The notes under the pieces are model-generated. The model was not told where the DNA came from, made no database searches, and was given only the letters and a program-made list of their open reading frames with translations. A stretch of 64,000 nucleotides of DNA, taken from assembly GCA_008704415.1 (NCBI GenBank), contig VXIS01000023.1:186001-250000 (forward strand), given 5' to 3'. Positions within the stretch are counted from its first letter, which is position 1. Each line of letters opens with the position of its first letter. Shown here one piece after another: positions 1 through 10,390 of the stretch. The DNA comes from Sphaerosporella brunnea. Its lineage: Eukaryota > Ascomycota > Pezizomycetes > Pezizales > Pyronemataceae. The translations under genes were made by a program, and so were the position numbers.

Positions 1-476
1 CTGTGGGAGGTGGTCCTGACCGAGGCCTTCAATTACGTCAAGATTTTCAATAGGTGCCCGCATATTTTTCAACAGGGTGTGCACGCGGTCATAACGCCCA
101 ACCACCTTTGGAATTTCGGCACCACGTCAAGATTTTCAACAGATTCCCGTGCATTTATCGAAATGATGTGGACGCGGTCATAAAGTCCAACCTGACGGTC
201 GTTCTGGACCTCCCTCTTGCGCAGCAGCAGCAGCACCAGCACGATGCTCACTGGGATGCACAGCAGCAGTGGCTGTGCGACCAGGAGGCCCGCCAGATAA
301 GGAACGACGACTACCTGCAGGCGCTGCCTGGTCAGATAAACGACATGTTGGACCAAAAGCTGGAGGACGTTCTTTCTGCACGTCAAGCAAACGCTGACCA
401 TATAAATTGCATTAAAATCCGTGAGACAGTTTTTATGGAGAGTCAACGTATATCCATGAGCCGCGCGTTTGTCTGA
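1..476 (+). pseudogene. TDEK family copy 1, cut by the window edge
   Basis: The first ~180 bases encode the family module in frame 1 (WEVVLTEAFNYVKIF, then GVHAVITPNHLWNFGT). The Q-rich segment and C-terminal helix follow in another frame (QALPGQINDMLDQKLEDVL, ending ISMSRAFV at 474-476), so at least one frameshift separates them. The N-terminal TDEKTH domain would lie left of position 1. The family is not one I recognise. By comparison with the intact copy at 28104-28889 this is a degenerate paralogue. Whether it is transcribed cannot be told. Confidence 0.7.
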
Positions 477-499
477 CGCCGGGACAGCACAGGAAATCA

Positions 500-1240
500 C
501 TCGCCCAGTACGGACTCCCAGCTTCCCGTACAACCAACGACAAGGCCCATACCCTTATGGCGGCATTCATCTGCAACAACGGATGGCACGAGGCGTACCA
601 CTGTGCAACAGTGGCAGGTGGTCCTGACCGAGGCCTTCAACCATTGCCAAACCCGGAACACAGCGTCACCGTCTCCGATTCAGAACTGAAGAACTCAATC
701 CACAAAAGGCGGCAACGGAGGCTCCTCAGCGTGATAAGCGCATCCAGTGCTGGCATCAACTACACAGACTGTTAAGCAAAAACCACGTTCGGAGTTTCAA
801 CAGACTCCCGCGCATTTATCAACAGGGTGTGCACGCGGTCATAACGCCCAACCACCTTTGGAATTTCGGCACCACGTCAAGATTTTCGACAGATTCCCGT
901 GCATCTATCGACATGGTGTGGACGCGGTCATAAAGTTCTAGCTGGCGGTCGTTCTGGTCCTCCCTCTTGCGCAGCAGCAGCAGCAATAGCAGCGAGCATC
1001 GCAGAAGCAGCAGGATGTTCATTGGGGTCCCAACCAGGAGTAACAGTGCGACCAGCACGCCCGCGGGACGAGGAACGAGGACCAGCTGCAGGCGCTGCGT
1101 GGTCAGACTAAAGACATGTTGGACCAGAACCTGGAGGCCGTTCTGGCTGCACGTCAAGAGAACGCTGACCATCTACATATTGCATTCAAACCAGTGAGAT
1201 CATATGTACGGTTAGTCAACTTATATCCATGAGCCGCGCG
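500..1240 (+). pseudogene. TDEK family copy 2, degenerate
   Basis: Bases ~500-640 encode the N-terminal block (QYGLPASRTTNDKAHT, FICNNGWHEAYH). The reading then slips into GGGPDRGLQP, the out-of-frame translation of the module start. A Ser/Lys-rich spacer (SVTVSDSELKNS) ends in a stop near 775. A second module (YQQGVHAVITPNHLW) and the Q-rich/helix region follow to ~1240 in shifted frames. The same slip and the same spacer recur at 3.8, 33.6 and 40.1 kb, so this layout was copied as a unit after it broke. Confidence 0.65.
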
Positions 1241-1336
1241 TGTGTCTGGCGCCGCGACAGCTCAGGAAATCGCTTGTCCGAAGCCATGTCACAAGGCTCC
1301 TGACAGACACACAATCACACTCGCGACACCTACCCC

Positions 1337-2178
1337 ATGACGATGACTCTGAAGAAACCTTACGCCCAGTACGGATGTCCAGCTCCCCGCACAACGGACG
1401 AGAAGACACATACCCTTATGGCGGGATTCATCTGAACCGATCGTACAAGGCGTACCACTGTGTGAGGTGGTCCTGACCGAGGCCTTCAACCACGTTAAAA
1501 CTTTTAACAGGTTCTCGCTCCTTTATGGACCGGGTGTGCACGCTGTCAGGAAGGACAACCACATTTACACATTCGGCACTTCCTTGGTTGGGCTGGGAAT
1601 GGCGAACCAGCAGTGCGAGGTGGTCCTGACCGAGGCCTTCAACCACGTTGAGATTTTCAACAGATTCCCGGGCCTTTATCAACAGGGTGTGGACGCGATC
1701 ATCAAGCCCGACCACCTTTGGAAGTTCGGCACTGGGTTGGGGATGGTGAACCAGCAGTGGGAGGTGGTCCTGACCGAGGCCTTCAACCACGTTGAGATTC
1801 TAACGGGTGTGGACTCTGTCAGCAAGGACAAACACCTTTACACGTCCGGCACTTCCTTGGTTGGGCTGGGCATGGTCAACATTCGAAAACGCGGAATTCC
1901 GGACGTGGTTGCATCCCCGTTCAACCTGCCGGTTGTTCTGGTTCCACCTCCAGCCCAGCAGCAGCAGCACCAGCAGCAGCAGTGGCAGCGTGGCCGAGAC
2001 GAGGATCGAGGACCACCTGCAGGCGCTGCCTGGTCACATTGACGACATGTTGGACGAGAAGCTGGACGCCGTTCTGGCTGCACGTCAAGAAAACACTGAC
2101 CATATACACCGCATTAATATCCGTGAGATCGTTTTTATGGTGAGTCAACTTATATCCATGAGCCGCGCGTGTGTCTGA
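1337..2178 (+). pseudogene. TDEK family copy 3 with three modules
   Basis: The N-terminal block starts at the ATG run near 1337 (KPYAQYGCPAPRTTDEKTHT) and ends at a stop near 1436. An open stretch at 1467-2042 holds three successive EAFNHV(K/E) modules starting near 1467, 1620 and 1767, then the linker IRKRGIPDVVASPFNL and PPPAQQQQHQQQQWQ. The C-terminal helix is completed in another frame to SMSRACV at 2178. The second and third modules have lost parts of their middles. The N-terminus and modules are not in one frame, so an intact product is unlikely. Confidence 0.65.
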
Positions 2179-2336
2179 CGCCGGGACAGCTCAGGAAATC
2201 GCATTTCCGAAGCGATGTCACAAGGCACATCATCACACATGCGACGCCTACCCCATGACGATGACTGTGAGGAAACGTCACTCCCAGTACGGACTCCCAG
2301 CTCCCCGCACAATCGACGAGAAGACAGATACCCTTC

Positions 2337-3087
2337 GGCGCCGTTTGGCTGCCCGAAAATCGATCGCAATTAGTCGCGATTTTTCGTCAATCGCCGATTT
2401 GAAAAATCTCCGCTCGCCACCCCATTTCGCGACCCTCTTGGCCATCTCAAGAATCAACGATTGGACGTTGATTATTGTCCAAACACTCGGAAACAAATAA
2501 GTAGCTCGGAGCTACTTTTTTGTGAGTTTTTGCGCGATTCCCAGCCTAAGCTGCCCCGTCCACCACCACAACACCGCCTGTCGTAATTCCCGTACAAATT
2601 CAAAGCCCTTTCACCCGCACTGTCAACCCTTTCCTGCGCTCGATTCGCCTCCAAGAAAAAAATGTCGTCGCTTTTGGACACGCTTTCCCCGTCAGATGGC
2701 TGTAGCAGCCGCACATGAATTGGCCTGGATGTACAATAAAGAGCCATGTCGCACCTCCAAGCTGACGAGAGCAGAGTATATTAAAGAACTACGGAATGGC
2801 CATCAAAGGCGAGCATATGAGGTGTTTCGCATGCCACTCAATATATTTGAAGATCTCTGCACTTATCGTGAAAACAGGCGCCGTCAAACTATGTGGAGAG
2901 TGTATGGGTTCTGGTGGTGTTAGAGTGTCGCACGACGTGATGTCACTCCGATTCCCTGGCAGCTGCCAAACGGCAGCGCTGACGACAGCCGTCGATTGTG
3001 GAAACCCGTAGAAATTCGCAAAAGTGGAAATAATCAAAGCGCGAAAATCACTACGGTTTTTTTCCTGTCCGGCAGCCAAACGGGGCC
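2337..3087. mobile_element. Non-autonomous PIF/Harbinger-type element, 751 bp
   Basis: The left end (GGCGCCGTTTGGCTGCC) and the reverse complement of the right end (GGCCCCGTTTGGCTGCC) form a 17-bp inverted repeat with one mismatch. The element sits inside a TDEK copy. It is followed by TTA (3088-3090) and preceded by TTC (2334-2336), a 3-bp target duplication with one mutated base, the size expected for PIF/Harbinger. Inside is the N-terminal part of a Harbinger-like protein. The catalytic DDE part is missing, so it could only move with a transposase from elsewhere. Confidence 0.82.
2522..2923 (+). pseudogene. Harbinger-like transposase, N-terminal fragment
   Basis: An open frame of 133 codons. 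Its second half reads TSKLTRAEYIKELRNGH, then RAYEVFRMPLNIFEDLC and YRENRR. This pattern (SxLTGxxYxxELLxGHxxRxxxxxRM, then FxxLC) is the N-terminal helical domain ahead of the DDE nuclease in fungal Harbinger transposases (DUF8040-like, from memory of the family). It stops at 2923 before any catalytic residue. The first ~55 codons are Pro/His-rich and may be untranslated leader. Confidence 0.6.
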
Positions 3088-3239
3088 TTATGGCGGAATT
3101 CATCTGCGACAACGGATGGTACAAGGCGTCCCACTTTGGGAGGTGGTCCTGACCGAGGCCTTCAACCACGTTAAACTTCTGCCGACAATCAGGAACGGTA
3201 GTAATGAGGCGCCGGTGTCATCGTCCAGTATATCGGACC

Positions 3240-3600
3240 TTGGGAAGGAATGGTGGTTGTAGTTGTGACGGTGGAGGTGGTGATTTTGGCATTATTCGAT
3301 CACCTGTAACCACTCACACCGCCTCGTCTGCCACATAGCTCTCGTGCAGTTGTTCCATCACCTCCCACCACTCCCAACGGCTCATCTGCCACATAACTCT
3401 CTCGCAAACCTGAATCATCCCAAGGGTTGTATATAGGGTTGTACACAGGTGTGAGTGAGGAGGGGTGGCGGAACGTAGATACACCCCGAGGCTCGACCCT
3501 TGCTTGCTCCTAATCAACTAACCTTCACTTCACCTACCCAAACGCCTCCTCACACTGAACCATGCCGAACCTGCACCTCTCCCAGACCTCAATCCATCCC
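3240..3600 (+). promoter_or_regulatory. TDEK family promoter block and leader
   Basis: A block of ~360 bp is repeated ahead of TDEK N-termini here and, in reverse orientation, at 41563-41960. Diverged versions lie at 32930-33415 and 26228-26470. Shared landmarks are CCCACCACTCCCAACGGCTC, a TATA box (TATATAG at 3430-3436) inside TTGTATATAGGGTTGTACA, and a C/A-rich leader with ACCTCAATCCA. Start-site mapping is not possible from sequence. Conservation of the TATA region between copies suggests each copy arrived with its own promoter. Confidence 0.6.
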
Positions 3601-4076
3601 ACAGCGAACATCACAACCGCGACACCTACCCTGAAGAAACTTCACGCCCAGTACTACACGCAGAACCGACGAGAAGACCCATACTCTTATGGCGGAATTC
3701 ATCTGCGACAAAGGATGGTACGAGGCGTATCACTGTGCAGCAGTCCTGACCGAGGCCTTCAACCAGTGACAAGCCCACCCCCACCGTCGCCGCGACATTT
3801 GCGGGGCGCGGCATCACCGTCTCCCAGTCGGAACTGAATAACTCAACGCACAAAAAGTGGCAACGGAGGTTCCAAAGCGTGGTAAGCGGATGCAGTGCTG
3901 GCATCGACTGCACAGACTATTGTGCAAAAACCACGTTCAGAGTTTCAACAGAGTCCCGTGCGTTTATCGACAGGGTGTGGACGCGGTCATACAGCATCTA
4001 CATATTGCATTAAAATCAGTGAGATTGTTTTTATTGTGAGTCAACTTTCATCCATGAGCCGCGCGTGTGTCTGACT
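3601..4076 (+). pseudogene. TDEK family copy 5, degenerate
   Basis: N-terminal text (LKKLHAQY, then TRRPILLWRNSSATK out of frame) follows promoter block 3240-3600. The common slip into PDRGLQP and the SITVSQSELNNS spacer lead to a partial module (FNRVPCVYRQGVDAVI) and directly to the C-terminal end (HIALKSVRLFLL in one frame, ISEIVF...SMSRACV in another). The Q-rich centre is deleted. Frames change several times, so no full product is possible. Confidence 0.6.
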
Positions 4077-4160
4077 CCGGGACAGCTCAGGAAGTCGCTT
4101 TTGCGCAGCCATGTCAGAAGGCTCCTGACAGACACAGCATCACACGCGCGACACCTACCC

Positions 4161-4600
4161 CATGGCGATGACTCTGAGGACACTTTACGCCCAGTACGGA
4201 CTTCCGCTCCCCGCACAACCGACGAGAAGACCCATACTCATATGGCGAAATTCATCTGCGACAACGGAGGCCTTCAACCACGTTAAAATTTAACAGGTTC
4301 CCGCCCCTATATAAATCGGGTGTGCACGCTGTCAGGAAGGACAACCACCGTTACACGTTCGGCACTTCCTTGGTTGGACTGGGCATGGTCAACATTCGAA
4401 AACGCGCAATTCCGGACGTGGTTGCATTCTCGTTCAACCTGCCGATTTTTCTGGTCCTACCTCCAGCCCAGCAGCAGCAGAAACAGCAGCAGCAGTGGCA
4501 GCGTGACCATGACAGAGCATCGAGGACCAGCTGCAGACGCTTCCTGGTCAGATTAAATACATGTTGGACCAGAAGCTGGAGGCCGTTTTGTCTGACGGAC
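4161..4600 (+). pseudogene. TDEK family copy 6, degenerate
   Basis: Starts MAMTLRTLYAQYGLPLP at the ATG near 4161, then reads out of frame through the TDEKTH region. A shortened module (SGVHAVRKDNHRYTFGTSLVG) continues into MVNIRKRAIPDVVAFSFNL, the Q-rich stretch and QTLPGQIKYMLDQKLEAVL. The C-terminus is cut at ~4600 and fused directly to the N-terminal text of the next copy (LTAPRTSDEKTNT). Confidence 0.6.
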
Positions 4601-5546
4601 TCACAGCTCCCCGCACAAGCGACGAGAAGACCAATACCATGATGGCGTAATTCATCTGCGACAACGGATGGTACGAGGCGGTACACTTTGGCAGGTGGTC
4701 CTGAAAGAGGCCTTCAACCACGTTGAGATATTCGACATTGGAAACTCGGTACGTCCATTCTCGCGCTCGGGATGGTTAACCAGCAGTGGGAGGTAGGCCT
4801 GACCGAGGCCTTCAATTACGTCAAGATTTTCAACAGATTCCCGAGCATTTATCAACAGGGTATGGACGGGATCATCAAGCCTAACCACCTTTGGAATTTC
4901 GACACGTCCATTGTTGGGCTGGGGATGGTGAACCAGCAGTGCGAGATGGTCCTGACCGAGGCCTTCAACCAGGTTAAAATTTCTAACATGTTCCCGCTCC
5001 TTTCTAAATCGGGTGTGCCCGCTGTCAGGAAGGACAACCACCTTTACATGTTCGGTACATCCATTGTTGGGCTCGGAATGGTTAACCAACAGTGGGAGGT
5101 GGTCCTGACCGAGGCCTTCAACCACGTCAAAATTGTTAACAGGGTCCCGCTCCTTTATAAATCGGGTGTGCACGCTGTCAGGAAGGACAACCACCTTTAC
5201 ACGTTCGGCACTTCCTTGGTTGGGCTGGGCATGGTCAACATTCGAAAACGCGGAATTCCGGACGTGGTTGCATTCCCGTTCAACCTGGCGGTTGTTCTGG
5301 TCCTACCTCCAGCCCAGCAGCAGCAGAAACAGCAGCACCAGTGGCAGCGTGTGCATGACACTCGCGACACGAGGATCAAGGAACACCTGCAGGTGCTGCC
5401 TGGTCAGGGCAAAGACATGTTGGACCAGAGGCTGGAGGCCGTTCTGTCTGCACGTCAATAAAACGCAGAAAATATACATCGCATTAAAGTCCATGACATC
5501 GTTTTGATGGTGAGTCAACTGATATCCATGATCCGCGCGTGTGTCT
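4601..5546 (+). pseudogene. TDEK family copy 7 with three in-frame 51-residue modules
   Basis: After a broken N-terminus (SDEKTNT, then a stop), an open frame at 4772-5461 encodes three back-to-back modules of exactly 51 residues (153 bp), each running from MVNQQ(W/C)E through EAFN.VKI and NHL to VGLG. Then come IRKRGIPDVVAFPFNL, LPPAQQQQKQQHQWQ and the helix LPGQGKDMLDQRLEAVL. The open stretch has no N-terminal domain in frame, but its 229 codons are uninterrupted, so a module-only protein cannot be excluded. Confidence 0.65.
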
Positions 5547-5626
5547 GACGCCGGGACAGCTCAGTAAATCGCTTTTCCGCACCTCCTGACAGAAACACCA
5601 TCACACACGCGGTACCTACGCCATTA

Positions 5627-6255
5627 CGATGACTCTGGGGAAACTTCACGCCCAGTACCGACTCCCAGCTCCCGGCACAACGGACGAGAAGACCCATACC
5701 CTTATGGCGGAGTTCATCTGCGACAACGGATGGTACGAGGCGTACGACTGTGCAGCAGTGGGAGGTGGTGCTGACCGAGGCCTTCAATTACGTCAAGATT
5801 TTCAACAGATTCCGGGCATTCATCAACAGGGTGTGGACGCGGTCATAAAGCGCAACCACCTTCGGAATTTCGGCACCACGTCAAGATTTTCGACAGATTC
5901 CCGGGCATTCATCAACAGTGTGTCGACGCGGCCATAGAGTCCAACCTGGTGGTTGTTCTGGACCTCCCTGTTGCGCAGCAGCTGCAGCGATAGCAGCAAG
6001 TATTGCAGAAGCAGCAGGATGTTCACTGGGCTTCCAAACAGCAGTAACAGTGCGACCAGGACCCCCGCGAGACGAGGAACGAGCAGTAACTGCAGGCGCT
6101 GCCTGGTCAGATTAAGGACATGTTGGACGACAAGCTGGAGGCCGTTCTGGCTGCACGTCAAGAAAATGCTGACCATATACATGGCATTCAAATCTGTGAG
6201 ATCATTTGTAGGGTGAGTCAACTTATATGCATGAGCCGCGGGTGTGTCTGACGCC
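5627..6255 (+). pseudogene. TDEK family copy 8
   Basis: The N-terminal block is well kept (TLGKLHAQYRLPAPGTTDEK, FICDNGWYEAYD). It slips to GGGADRGLQL at the module junction as in other copies. A second partial module and the Q-rich/C-terminal region follow in shifted frames, ending near 6253 at the SMSRGCV position. Bases 6256-6895 continue without a gap into a coiled-coil tail shared only with the 33.4-35.2 kb copy. Confidence 0.6.
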
Positions 6256-6895
6256 GGGACAGCTCCGGAAATAGCTTTTGCGTACCCATGTCACAACCTC
6301 TGATCTCGTCGGCAACGTCACCCATCGAGAGTTTGTGGAGTTGCTCGGTCAGGAACCGCAACACACTGCCGTGCTGTCCTACACATGCCTGTCGGACGGT
6401 AAATGCAACATCTTGGTCGCAGCCATGAACACCTCGGTGATGCACGATCTCAACGGCAATGTGCATGACCTCACTGTGGGCTAAGCCATCTTCGCAGTCG
6501 AATACTGGACATTGCATGCGCGAACAGTTTACGAGCCCATTCAGTTTACGTTACTGCGGTTGTTGAATGTCGACAAGTTCGACCAGGTCACGCAGCAGGA
6601 CTGGTTGCAGCTCCTGAAGAAGCATTCCGTGCAGGCCAATCGCGGGCGACCTGACCGACTGGAGAAGGATTTCAAACGGCACCAAGACTGTGCAAACGAG
6701 CAAATCAAGAGCCTACAGGGGATGCCCGCCTCCGTGAAGGAGGAATTTATCTCGGTGAAGTAGGAACCGGCCTCAGTGAAGGAGGAAGTCAGGAAACGGT
6801 ATGAGCAAGGTTCCGCCTTCCGGGAGGAGATAAGAAAGCAGTTTGCGGCCTTGCGTGCTCCAGTGGCAGGCATGGCCGCTGAGTGGTTGGTACAG
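6256..6895 (+). pseudogene. Coiled-coil tail segment shared with the 34.6-35.2 kb copy
   Basis: Open pieces at 6278-6484 (TTSDLVGNVTHREFVELLGQ) and 6512-6763 (QQDWLQLLKKHSVQANRG, EKDFKRHQDCANEQIKSL, MPASVKEEFISVK) lead through one stop to EEVRKR and AALRAPVAGMAAEW. The same series occurs at 34620-35200, where it is in frame. Repeats of SVKEE and a heptad-like charge pattern suggest a coiled coil. Bases 6330-6590 hold ~85 codons absent from the other copy. Function unknown. Confidence 0.5.
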
Positions 6896-6899
6896 TTAG

Positions 6900-7550
6900 T
6901 GATTGTGGTGTACGTTGTTTTCAGGAATTCAGACAGTTATCAAAAGGTGTAGGGTGTCACGCAAATCAAAGCGGGGTCTTGTATTCGACACATCTGGTAC
7001 TAGATTTGTGCGATTGCTTGCTGAGACCTCAGGATTCAAGGCATATCCATACCACTGAATAGTTTCTGAAATCGAGATGGCGCCCGCATCATGCTATTCC
7101 AGGCCGCAGCTATATGTGTGATTTAAAGAGAAGAGGAATGGACGAGGCTGAGCGAACAGCTCAGCTCTCTCAGGGCTTATACCGAGGTCACAAAATCTGC
7201 CTGCGATGACATCTACGGTCAGGCCGGCTTCGTAGATTAGTGAGCCCTCCGACCCAGTGGATGACCAGGCTGTTTTGTCCCAGCGAGAAACGGTTGTCCA
7301 AGTGCCGGCCAGTGAAGTGTGACCAGCACCATGTGAATCTTTGGATTTTGTTCTTCTCTCTGCCGCAAGTGATGTGTTGTCGCCTGGACATTCGGCCACC
7401 ATTAACTGGACATCGCGTTGTGTTCGCGCTCCCGGGTGATAAAAATATGCACAGAATAGGGGCATGTGGAAAGAGCTAACACACAAGGCGTTTCCGTGAT
7501 CATCGATGCCGAATGGTATTGAATTATCCATGCATATCCTCCATCTCGTC
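6900..7550. other. Unassigned spacer with a 145-codon minus-strand frame
   Basis: No recognisable family. The minus-strand open stretch 7094-7531 (starts MDNSIPFGIDD) shows no signal peptide, transmembrane segment or motif known to me. Its overlapping frames are equally featureless, so coding status is doubtful. Confidence 0.3.
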
Positions 7551-7554
7551 TCAA

Positions 7555-7790
7555 TTCATCCAACCCCTCAAACACCTGTTAACTCGTCTCCACTCGTCCA
7601 GCTCCTCTTCACTCGTCCCCTCCTCTGAACTCGTCTTTACTCGTCTTTACTCGTCCAGCTCCTCTTAACTCGTCCCCTCCTCTGAACTCGTCTTTACTCG
7701 TCTTTACTCGTCCAGCTCCTCTTAACTCGTCTCCATTCGTCAGGCTCCTCTTAACTCGTCTTATCTCATCTCAACTCGTCCAGCTTTAGC
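7555..7790. repeat. ACTCGTC minisatellite
   Basis: Short units built on AACTCGTC/ACTCGTCC and GCTCCTCTT repeat through ~235 bp. A higher-order 57-bp unit is repeated almost perfectly: TCCTCTGAAC recurs at 7621 and 7678. The strand is strongly pyrimidine-rich. The array abuts a LINE tail on its right. Confidence 0.85.
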
Positions 7791-8090
7791 GTCACGGTAT
7801 CGCCACCTGCGACTCAACAAAGCGCCGATCGACGACAAATGCTATTTCTGCGCCAAAACGCCGAAGCAGACAAGCATCTCTTTGAGAGGTGCGCCAAATG
7901 TCGCTGGGAGCAGGATGAGATGTGGGATCCGATTCAAGCTGCCACGGACCAGGCAGATAAGAAAGGAAGTGGGTAGAAAAAGGCTCCCACCCCTCTGCAA
8001 GCGATCATGGCCGATGGGCGCTGCAACGCAGCAGTCCTGGACTTCCTTGCGTGCACCGATGTGGGCAAGTGGCTGGCAAAGACATAGAAT
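7782..8090 (+). pseudogene. LINE C-terminal (zinc knuckle) fragment
   Basis: The text RYRHLRLNKAPIDDKCYFC parallels the C-terminus of the LINE at 22048-22887 (RYYQLRLNKAP, ADDKCWYC). After a frameshift near 7870 it continues LFERCAKCRWEQDEMWDPI and ends ADGRCNAAVLDFLACTDVG near 8085. This is the HHCC-type terminal zinc knuckle of Tad/CgT-like non-LTR elements. Reverse transcriptase and RNase H are missing, as expected for a strongly 5'-truncated copy. Confidence 0.65.
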
Positions 8091-8189
8091 GCAATGAACA
8101 AAAACATGTCCTTTCTGTAGCCAAGCCTCATCGAGTGAAAGGTCACCTGTAGAAAACGCCATCGCGTGGATTTGCATTCAACAGCGACT

Positions 8190-9045
8190 CCGGTTATAGG
8201 TTCGAAAGGTTATTAGCCCGGCGCTACGGCCTGGATAAGAACATACAACATCCTCGGAAAGGCAAGTCGCGACAAGGTCCCAAAACGAGCTGCTATTGAG
8301 AAATGTACGCAGCGCGGACCCGGAGCGTTCGGCATGTACAGCTGCCACGGACAAGTTTGAGCAGCGCGGAATCCGAGCTGTGGGTATTGACCGCAGGAGC
8401 TTGACGAATGGTTGGGGACGACGGCAAAGAGATTAGCTCAACACGACGGTGACGTTTTGGGTATACGACAACTGGGTATATGACAACTGGAGTTTTTTGC
8501 GGACGGCGCAACGCAAGTGGAATTAGCTCGACTGGAACTCGGCGCTGTGGTATTGACAGCTGTAGCTATCCTGCGGACAGCGCAAAAGCGAAAGGGATCT
8601 GCTTCAACAAAATCCTGAGTTGTGGGGGGGGTTAAGACGACTGGGTCTTGGAGAGTCGTTTGCGATTAACGAGGAAAAGATTTTAGCTCAACGATGTCCC
8701 ACGTTGTGGGTATAAGAAAGCTGGAGCTTGATGCAACGAAACATCCACACCAAGCTGCGGAAGGCACGCAGCCTGTGGAACTCGGTGCGCAAGGAGAAGA
8801 AGAAGAAGCAGGTGGCTTGAGGGTTCGGCTCGAGGCGGAGGCTGCAGTTGACCCACGAGTAAGGTTGCATCCCGGTAATAAACTTGATTACTCACACAAG
8901 GCAGATCGTCACAATCCCAGCTTAGGCCACGCGGCTCATAATCTCGTCCCAGCTGAGGCGACGGGGCTCTGCTCACGTTCCAGATACTCTAGTTCTGCCT
9001 TGTTACACCCGTTCATACTCGGATCCCATAGAGTATACACCACTT
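8190..9045 (+). repeat. Dispersed repeat D1, plus-strand copy
   Basis: Begins near GGTTATTAGCCCGGCGCTAC and ends near ATCCCATAGAGTATACAC. Related copies lie at 37320-38190 and 53505-53825 (+) and 38690-39165 and 9110-9470 (-). The first half contains degenerate GAGTTGTGGG/TTAAGACNACTGG units like those in the 32 kb tandem repeat. The association with copia reverse transcriptase at 30-32 kb suggests D1 is the 5' internal part of a copia-like element, but no reverse transcriptase is present here. Confidence 0.55.
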
Positions 9046-9109
9046 AGATATGCAAGCAAACGCAACCCGGAACACACCCTGCTCCCAGTGCCGTTGCGTT
9101 CTGTGAATC

Positions 9110-9470
9110 CCCCAAAGTGGTTTTTCGATTCGCAAACGGCGTTTCAATCTGCCGTTGTCTTAGCTCCCACAACTCAGGGTTTTCTGGCTGCTCTCTCTCG
9201 TTGTAGCAGCGCGTGTATCGTCCTTCGGTATTTCTTCTCGTGGTTGTTGTCGGTTCTTATCGATGTCGTAGCGCCGGGCTCAACACCTGTTGACGATAGG
9301 TTTCAGGCAGTGGACACTCAGAACGTAGGTACAAGAGATATATTGATTAGGCGCTCGGTTCTGCACTTAAGGTGAAGAAGCGACGCTAGCTCCAAACCAT
9401 AATCTGACTACATACCGTCATCTAACCCTAGTATAGCCGTTCATACTCGGATGCCATATACAGAGCATAG
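9110..9470 (-). repeat. Dispersed repeat D1, minus-strand fragment
   Basis: Read on the minus strand this matches 38870-39130: GTTGACGATAGGTTTCA, GAACGTAGGT and AGAGATATATTG on the plus strand, plus the CCCACAACTCAGGG block at 9167. It abuts a TDEK copy at ~9480 exactly as the 38.9 kb D1 copy abuts TDEK at 39.18 kb, so the junction was duplicated as part of a larger segment. Confidence 0.5.
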
Positions 9471-9479
9471 TGTGACGCA

Positions 9480-10290
9480 CACTCTATATGTCAACAGGCC
9501 TTGGTGACCGCGCGCACTCCCGACTAAAAAACGCAGGAAAACGTGTTAAATATTTTCACGTGCTTGCAGGTCTCGGTGAGTACCGGCGTCCAGGGCAGTT
9601 CCCTTCTTCCGGACGGAGACCATCCGCAGCCCACCCATCGACATGCGGAACTTGCAAAGGTGGTTGTTCTTGATGACCTTAGCTGTCCTGCTCCTGTATG
9701 AAAGTGGGTTATTTAATTACCTGCTGGCCTTGCCGTTATTTCAGCCTGCTTTTCAGCGGGGTCCCGCAAAGTGTGTGTTGCGTTGAACCAAATTTTGTTC
9801 GCAAATTGTGTGCCATATTTAGCCTGCTTTCGCTTTGCGGCAAGAGTCTCCGGCGAGGCGGGGCCGTCCTCGCAGGTCTCGTTGATCTGCAACTCGAACA
9901 GTTTCGCTGGTTGAGCTCCAACCCCACCTTGCTTCGGTGGCGGGGTGAGCGTTCTCTAGCCGTGCGTCTAGAAGCACCTGCCCCTTCCCGTCATAGATGT
10001 TGCTGATCATGCCAGGCATGGCCTGCCGCTGGTCGTCGTGCATCTGGCAAATGAAATTGGCAATAACGATATAGATCTTCTCGTCGGTTGTGCCCAGAGA
10101 AGGCGAGATTCTGGGCGGGGCGGGCGACCACAGTTTCGGCAGCGCCGAGCACGATTTGACCGTCAAAAGGCATGCGGCTCTTTTTGTCGATGTGGCCTGC
10201 AATGGTCAACTCTGCTCAAACCTCGCCATCGAACCTCGAATCGGGGACAGGGTTGCCTGGCGGGGGTGTGGCAGCGAGCCTACGGTGGGA
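9480..10290 (-). pseudogene. TDEK family copy 9 with a DEAD-box helicase fragment
   Basis: Read leftward from ~10290. The segment KKSRMPFDGQIVLGAAETVV (about 10125-10240) matches the helicase-like piece in the 25.5 kb copy. A TDEK N-terminal remnant (TTDEKIYIVIANFICQM), a C-terminal remnant (MISNIYDGKGQVLLDA) and the ~250-bp region shared with 39180-39430 follow. Frames change repeatedly. The plus-strand frames over this interval are shadows. Confidence 0.5.
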
Positions 10291-10390
10291 TGACACCAAC
10301 GCAGTCGCCTTCGACGTGGGCAAAACGGAAGCACTCCTCCTCACTGGGAAGCGGAAGGTCCCAGACCTAACGGTGTCGGTCGACGGTTCG

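Larger units (their letters stand above)
2255..3190 (+). pseudogene. TDEK family copy 4, split by a Harbinger element
   Basis: Bases 2255-2336 give the start of the N-terminal domain (MTMTVRKRHSQYGLPAPRTIDEKT). The coding text resumes at 3088 (TTATGGCGGAATTCATCTGC) and runs through GWYKASHFGRWS to ~3190, where it stops matching the family. In uninterrupted copies the two halves are contiguous. The break at 2337-3087 is exactly a transposon with terminal inverted repeats, so the gene was interrupted at a TTA target. Confidence 0.75.

Noticed and set aside
4652..5194. 180-codon minus-strand frame across TDEK copy 7
   Set aside because: It is the antisense shadow of the three 153-bp modules: its repeats have the same period, and the plus-strand reading matches the intact family member.
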